A stretch of 16,108 nt of DNA. Origin: an uncultured Caryophanales bacterium. Lineage in GTDB: Bacteria; Bacillota_I; Bacilli_A; RFN20; CAG-826. Positions 13,145 through 16,108 of this stretch are shown one piece after another. The notes beneath the pieces are model-generated. The model had not been told where the DNA came from, did not search any database, and worked only from the letters and a program-made list of their open reading frames with translations. The DNA lies in assembly GCA_946401755.1 (NCBI GenBank), contig CAMIVH010000014.1:1-16108 (forward strand). Reading direction: 5' to 3'. The position numbers were made by a program, and so were the translations under genes. Numbering within the stretch: position 1 is the stretch's first letter; each line of letters starts with the position of its first letter.

Positions 13145-13303
13145 ATGACAAAAAAAGAAGCTGATGAAATTTGCAAACTTATCGATGAATCGATGCAGCC
13201 ATTTTATATGACTCCTTCTGCTCCCATCATGATGATAACACCTTCAAAGGCATGCACTGTCAAAGAGCATGTTCAGAAGATGGCGATGCGGAGGAAATCT
13301 TGA
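13145..13303 (+). CDS. 52-aa hypothetical protein
   Basis: ATG 13145 follows a good AAGGAG site and opens a 52-codon frame (MTKKEADEICKLIDESMQPF and onward) ending in a basic MAMRRKS tail. Its TGA overlaps the next ATG by one base (TGATG), a typical coupled arrangement, which supports it as real despite its size. It has no membrane segment or known motif. Confidence 0.6.
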   Translation: MTKKEADEICKLIDESMQPFYMTPSAPIMMITPSKACTVKEHVQKMAMRRKS

Positions 13304-13569
13304 TGAATATTCACGATCTAAAAATTCAACATTGCTACTACGTTGATGTCGATAGCGGAATCAAAACATTTGAGCTTCGTTATGATGACAGAAAATACAG
13401 TGTCAATGACTTAATTAGATTCACTGAAGTATTTCCTGGAGGCAAACTGCAAACACATAATGAGCTGTATAAAATTATGTACATTTTGCGGAATGTTCCA
13501 GAATACGGATTGAGGCCTGGATATTGTATCCTGGCTATCAAAAAAATCGGAAAAATTCCCCAGGTTTAG
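13303..13569 (+). CDS. DUF3850 / ASCH-like protein
   Basis: This 88-aa protein has the phage DUF3850 pattern: HDLKIQ at the start, a turn with DSGIKTFELRYDDRKYSVND (residues 17-36), then DLIRFTEV, and the ending GLRPGYCILAIKKI. The ASCH fold is thought to bind RNA or modified nucleotides; its role in phages is not settled. I start at ATG 13303, which overlaps the upstream stop, rather than at the ATG at 13252, because the extra residues belong to the upstream gene in another frame and the family begins here. Confidence 0.75.
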   Translation: MNIHDLKIQHCYYVDVDSGIKTFELRYDDRKYSVNDLIRFTEVFPGGKLQTHNELYKIMYILRNVPEYGLRPGYCILAIKKIGKIPQV

Positions 13570-13730
13570 GAAAGGGAATTATATTGCCCAGTTTAACTCA
13601 CATAAAAAAGCCACTGCAAGACACGATGAACACTAAAAGCTGAAAGATGCACAATACGGACTGCGTGTAAAGGTAGAGAACTCCAATGTCATGGGTACTG
13701 TTAAAGGCTTTCTGGGAGAAGAGGTAAAAC
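13570..13730 (+). pseudogene. Possible remnant reading frame between small genes
   Basis: This 161-bp gap has no gene with a convincing start. One frame reads LKDAQYGLRVKVENSNVMGT and on to a stop near 13758, inside the next gene; it looks protein-like but follows an in-frame stop and starts with no ATG plus ribosome site except an internal ATG. It may be the decayed end of a former gene. The last part supplies the GGGAGAAGAGG ribosome site of the next gene. Confidence 0.3.
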
Positions 13731-13922
13731 ATGGTACTTTTGATTGTAACCTGGCATGACTATCCATACGATGAATCAGATTTTGATCGCGGCGTAAAAG
13801 ATGAAACATACCAGGAAAAATATGAATGTCAAAACTTTAAAGAAGCAGGCAAAAAGTTATCTTCATTAGATGGCTCTCAATATAATGGCCATGAAATTGT
13901 GAATTACACAATGGTGGGCTAG
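13731..13922 (+). CDS. 63-aa hypothetical protein
   Basis: This small protein starts LLIVTWHDYPYDESDFDRG and contains a helix-like NFKEAGKKLSSLDG. The pattern of a strand, an acidic loop and then a helix is common in small phage accessory proteins that I cannot name. A purine-rich GAAGAGG site lies before ATG 13731. Its stop is followed by the next start 3 bases on. Confidence 0.5.
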   Translation: MVLLIVTWHDYPYDESDFDRGVKDETYQEKYECQNFKEAGKKLSSLDGSQYNGHEIVNYTMVG

Positions 13923-13925
13923 ATT

Positions 13926-14141
13926 ATGTCAATAGGGCTAGGAAAAAGATACTGGGTAAGAATCCTGGAATATCACTTCGGAGATTTAGATTCTTGCTTA
14001 CAGTTTATGAACGAAAACAAGCCTAAAAACGAAAAGGAATGGTTTGAATTGAGGCCACTTCCAAAAGTTGTAAAAGGCAAGGCTGTTTCTTGTAAAGAAT
14101 ATCAAGTTAGTCTTGTAACAGACGCTGACAGAGGAAAATGA
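13926..14141 (+). CDS. 71-aa hypothetical protein
   Basis: This soluble protein begins KRYWVRILEYHFGDLDSCLQ and ends with a strand-like KEYQVSLVTDADRGK. No family recognised. The ribosome site is weak and the gene follows its neighbour by 3 bases, so translation is likely coupled. It ends in TGA, useful evidence that TGA is a stop codon here. Confidence 0.5.
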   Translation: MSIGLGKRYWVRILEYHFGDLDSCLQFMNENKPKNEKEWFELRPLPKVVKGKAVSCKEYQVSLVTDADRGK

Positions 14142-14153
14142 AAGGAGGCAATT

Positions 14154-14459
14154 ATGAATATAATGCTGAAAAAACCAGGTAAAGCTGAAGAGTCATCCAC
14201 AACGGAATCTGAAGAGAAGATCTTCGACATGATTTCTGATCCAGAATTCGTCACTTTCAACGAAGAACATCACATTGGAATGTACATCGATGATAGAGGC
14301 GCTTATTCTGGCTTAAAGAGAAACTTTTTATTCAGCGGTAGCATAATCTATGGAGTTGCTATCTTCGTGGGCTTAGATAAGCGAGGAAGAGCAATAAACA
14401 TAAACTCGAAGCAAAAGAGTTATATCGGCGCTTATATGAAGAGATTCGCTCTGGATTAG
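14154..14459 (+). CDS. Small hypothetical protein, faintly DUF3846-like
   Basis: This 101-aa protein has a strong AAAGGAGG site. After a Ser/Glu-rich N-terminus, the segment DDRGAYSGLKRNFLFSGSII followed by GVAIFVGLDKRG and a helical end (KQKSYIGAYMKRF) resembles the 'DeeGkl.gLp.NR...I.Gtf.i.G' layout of DUF3846 phage proteins. The match is loose. It is the last early gene and is followed by a terminator, so it could be the switch to late expression, but nothing in it proves DNA binding. Confidence 0.5.
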   Translation: MNIMLKKPGKAEESSTTESEEKIFDMISDPEFVTFNEEHHIGMYIDDRGAYSGLKRNFLFSGSIIYGVAIFVGLDKRGRAININSKQKSYIGAYMKRFALD

Positions 14460-14489
14460 CCTGGATAATTATAAATTATTTAAAAAATT

Positions 14490-14514
14490 TGCTTACATTT
14501 GTAAGCATTTTTTT
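14490..14514 (+). terminator. Early-region terminator
   Basis: A perfect 7-bp stem TGCTTAC/GTAAGCA with a 4-base loop is followed by seven T. It closes the early transcript and lies directly before the second late promoter, just as the related hairpin at 1488-1504 does before the first. Confidence 0.82.
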
Positions 14515-14524
14515 GTTTTTTGGG

Positions 14525-14557
14525 CAAAAGTCAAACTTTTAAAAATTCGATGATAAT
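14525..14557 (+). promoter_or_regulatory. Late promoter module, copy 2, with palindromic operator
   Basis: Bases 14525-14556 are identical to 1522-1553. The module includes the palindrome AAAAGTCAAACTTTT (14526-14540) and a -10-like GATAAT (14552-14557). It drives the DGR target gene. Sharing the module with the main operon implies that the lectin-like protein is made together with the presumed virion proteins. Confidence 0.72.
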
Positions 14558-14597
14558 TTTTGTGTAGCAGAAAAACTGTTGATTTTTGGAGGTAATT

Positions 14598-16091
14598 ATG
14601 AAAAAGAAAAAAACAGAAAATGCAAATAAAGCTATGGCTAGAAAAATAAACTTTTGGCACATCCTCGGCATTGTCGGTTTAGGTTTTTTAGGCCTTGGCG
14701 TAGCTGGTGGCACAATCGCTGGCATCAGACAAGCTGTGCTCCACGCAGAAAAGAACAAAGAATTCTCCGTTGCATTTAACTTAGAAGAGGGCAAAGTTAA
14801 AGGTAAACGCGGCCACGATGCTGTAGGCATGGTTGCTGGAATCAACGGCGAAAAGAATGACTTTGACAATGCGTTCCCATGGAAAGGCATCAAAACAGTC
14901 AAAGACGAAAATGGCGATTATTTCCGTAGAGTGCCTAAATTCTACGAAAGAATCAATTACAAAGCAGGCGAACTCTTAGAGTATTCAATCACTTCTGTTC
15001 CTAAGAAGGGTTATCATGTCGCTCCTGCATTCATTAACGGCGACGAAGAACTCGACTTCGTTGATATCGCTAAGTATGAAGCAAGCATTGATAAAAACGG
15101 TCATTTAAGATCTCTTCCAGGCGTTATGCCAGAAACAGCTGGTCACACATTGGATCAATACCGCGAACTTGCCGCTGCAGATGGCAATCAATTATTCAAC
15201 TGGAGAGAAAATCAAGCTTTACAAAGCTTATTCGTGGTTGAATTTGCGACATTAGATTCTCAATCTATCATGGCTGGCGAAACTCAATATGTCGCGATGG
15301 TGCATGAAGTTACCGCAGAAGAAATTGCAGAAGAAAAGGTATCTGAATTAAACTTCACAATCGATGAAGACTGTAGAATTGATACACAAGGCGATCTCGA
15401 AAAATACTTCAAAGCAAATATGAAACATGTTGATATCACAGTGGATTATACAGATGAAGATGAAGAAAATATCCATTTTGAGAAGACAGTTGCTGCTAAA
15501 AAAGTAGTTATCGAGAATGATGAAACAGTTACAGTTACAATCGATCAAGCTTTAGAAGTTAAAGATCTTCCAGCAGATACAGCAATTTATCTCAGCTTTG
15601 GCTCTTATAATTATCATAAGACTGGTGCTTCAGACGATAGAAAAGGATCTAGCAATGGTGCTTCCTTAAAATCTAATGAAGTTACAGCTATGAATTATCG
15701 TGGCGTTGAAAACTGGTATGGCAACACTTATACCTGGTGCGATGGCTTAGCCACTTATCAAGATGGCAATGGCAAATACATCTGTGTATCTATGGACGCG
15801 ACTAAAGATAATGATAGAGCTTCTTATAAGAAATATAGCGTTACAGATATGGACGCGACTAAAGCTCTTGATGACGGAATCTTCTTCAATCAATTTGATA
15901 TGGATGATGAAGTAACTTATCAATACGATAGTTTCGGCTTCAGTTTCGTCTCTAATAATTATCAAATTGGCTGGGTTGGTGGCTGCTGCGGCAACGGCGC
16001 TGACGCTGGTGCGTTCTATGTCGACGTGAGCCACAATGTCTCTGACGCTTACTACTCCGTCCGTATTTCTTGTATTCCTCAATCTCGATAG
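14598..16091 (+). CDS. DGR target: membrane-anchored C-type-lectin-fold protein
   Basis: This 497-aa protein (ATG 14598 after TTGGAGG; a TTG four codons upstream is rejected because it overlaps the ribosome site) has a Lys-rich N-terminus, one Gly-rich transmembrane segment at about residues 19-43 and a large ectodomain. Residues about 90-225 (FPWKGI, RRVPKFYERI, DIAKYEAS, SLPGVMPETAG, ALQSLFVVEFATLDSQS) match the pattern of phage and bacterial DGR targets with the FGE/C-type-lectin fold. An acidic strand-rich stretch (about 230-345) looks like an inserted domain. The lectin fold resumes at about residue 360 (RGVENWYGNTYTWCDG, 368-383) and ends in the variable repeat, residues 458-489, where 12 codons differ from the template. 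Anchored at its N-terminus, it would show its variable face outside the cell or on a virion, most likely to bind a changing receptor. It has its own late promoter. Confidence 0.92.
   Translation: MKKKKTENANKAMARKINFWHILGIVGLGFLGLGVAGGTIAGIRQAVLHAEKNKEFSVAFNLEEGKVKGKRGHDAVGMVAGINGEKNDFDNAFPWKGIKTVKDENGDYFRRVPKFYERINYKAGELLEYSITSVPKKGYHVAPAFINGDEELDFVDIAKYEASIDKNGHLRSLPGVMPETAGHTLDQYRELAAADGNQLFNWRENQALQSLFVVEFATLDSQSIMAGETQYVAMVHEVTAEEIAEEKVSELNFTIDEDCRIDTQGDLEKYFKANMKHVDITVDYTDEDEENIHFEKTVAAKKVVIENDETVTVTIDQALEVKDLPADTAIYLSFGSYNYHKTGASDDRKGSSNGASLKSNEVTAMNYRGVENWYGNTYTWCDGLATYQDGNGKYICVSMDATKDNDRASYKKYSVTDMDATKALDDGIFFNQFDMDDEVTYQYDSFGFSFVSNNYQIGWVGGCCGNGADAGAFYVDVSHNVSDAYYSVRISCIPQSR
15967..16071 (+). 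repeat. DGR variable repeat (VR)
   Basis: This is the coding partner of the template at 139-243. Codon changes relative to the template, in order: R-W, N-C, Y-C, D-G, N-G, N-D, N-D, N-S, N-H, N-D, N-Y, N-Y. All arise from template adenines, and the framework residues (GGxxxNxAxAGAFYVxV, NVSxAxxSVR) are fixed. The unchanged 3' segment from CTCCGTCCGT onward is the likely IMH that directs one-way information transfer. The last 18 bases are repeated at 1-18. Confidence 0.97.
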
Positions 16092-16096
16092 AGATT
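16081..16096 (+). promoter_or_regulatory. DGR target-site hairpin (main copy)
   Basis: AATCTC-GATA-GAGATT overlaps the last codons and stop of the target gene and begins 9 bases after the end of the repeat. It is the same site as 28-43, duplicated by the contig overlap. Confidence 0.7.
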
Positions 16097-16108
16097 AGAT
16101 AGGAATCA

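Noticed and set aside
12139..14141. Mycoplasma-type genetic code with TGA read as tryptophan
   Set aside because: TGA ends several genes in tightly coupled pairs (12140-12142, 13301-13303, 14139-14141), and tryptophans in the genes are TGG.

Overview
This window is almost certainly one complete circular element of 16,053 bp. Bases 1-55 are repeated exactly at 16054-16108, which is how a circular contig looks when the assembler leaves a one-k-mer overlap. The AT-rich base composition, strong AAGGAGG-type ribosome binding sites, a Gram-positive style lipoprotein signal, no outer-membrane secretin and standard stops (TGA ends several genes) point to a low-GC Bacillota host, possibly a gut Bacilli or Clostridia lineage. 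The host is inferred, not shown.

The standout is a complete diversity-generating retroelement (DGR) that spans the arbitrary contig ends. A membrane-anchored C-type-lectin-fold protein (14598-16091) ends in a variable repeat (VR, 15967-16071). After it come a hairpin with a GATA tetraloop, a terminator, the template repeat (TR, 139-243), a structured RNA spacer and a DGR-type reverse transcriptase (425-1459). Across the 98-bp core, TR and VR differ at 14 positions and every one is an adenine in TR, the signature of adenine-specific mutagenic retrohoming. No Avd accessory gene is recognisable.

Next is a rightward 'late' operon (1572-8686): a possible ribbon-helix-helix protein, an N-anchored exported protein, a lipoprotein, a 69-aa single-span protein, a large protein with signal peptide and C-terminal anchor, a small membrane protein and a large multi-span P-loop ATPase. 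The order of the last four (tiny membrane protein, large C-anchored ectodomain protein, small membrane protein, membrane ATPase) matches the VIII-III-VI-I order of filamentous phages. No terminase, portal, tail, relaxase or secretion-channel genes are seen. I read the element as a temperate inovirus-like phage, with a plasmid-like element as the alternative. This operon and the DGR target gene are preceded by the same terminator-plus-promoter module containing the palindrome AAAAGTCAAACTTTT, so they are probably co-regulated.

A 509-bp non-coding region (8687-9195) holds the late terminator, large nested inverted repeats (candidate origin), a GC-rich att-like stretch, a second terminator and 11-bp repeats next to the integrase. 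A lysogeny switch follows: leftward tyrosine integrase and XRE repressor, divergent promoters, three 17-bp operator-like sites and a rightward Cro-like gene. A rightward 'early' cluster (11054-14459) carries a putative HTH/excisionase-like protein, an unknown protein with a weak replication-protein flavour, a NUMOD4-HNH endonuclease containing a G8 tract, a DUF3850/ASCH-like protein and several small proteins of unknown function.

Working model: the switch sets lysogeny; early genes support replication and regulation; the shared late promoters turn on virion and surface genes together with the lectin-like display protein; and the DGR rewrites that protein's ligand-binding face. No replication initiator was recognised.
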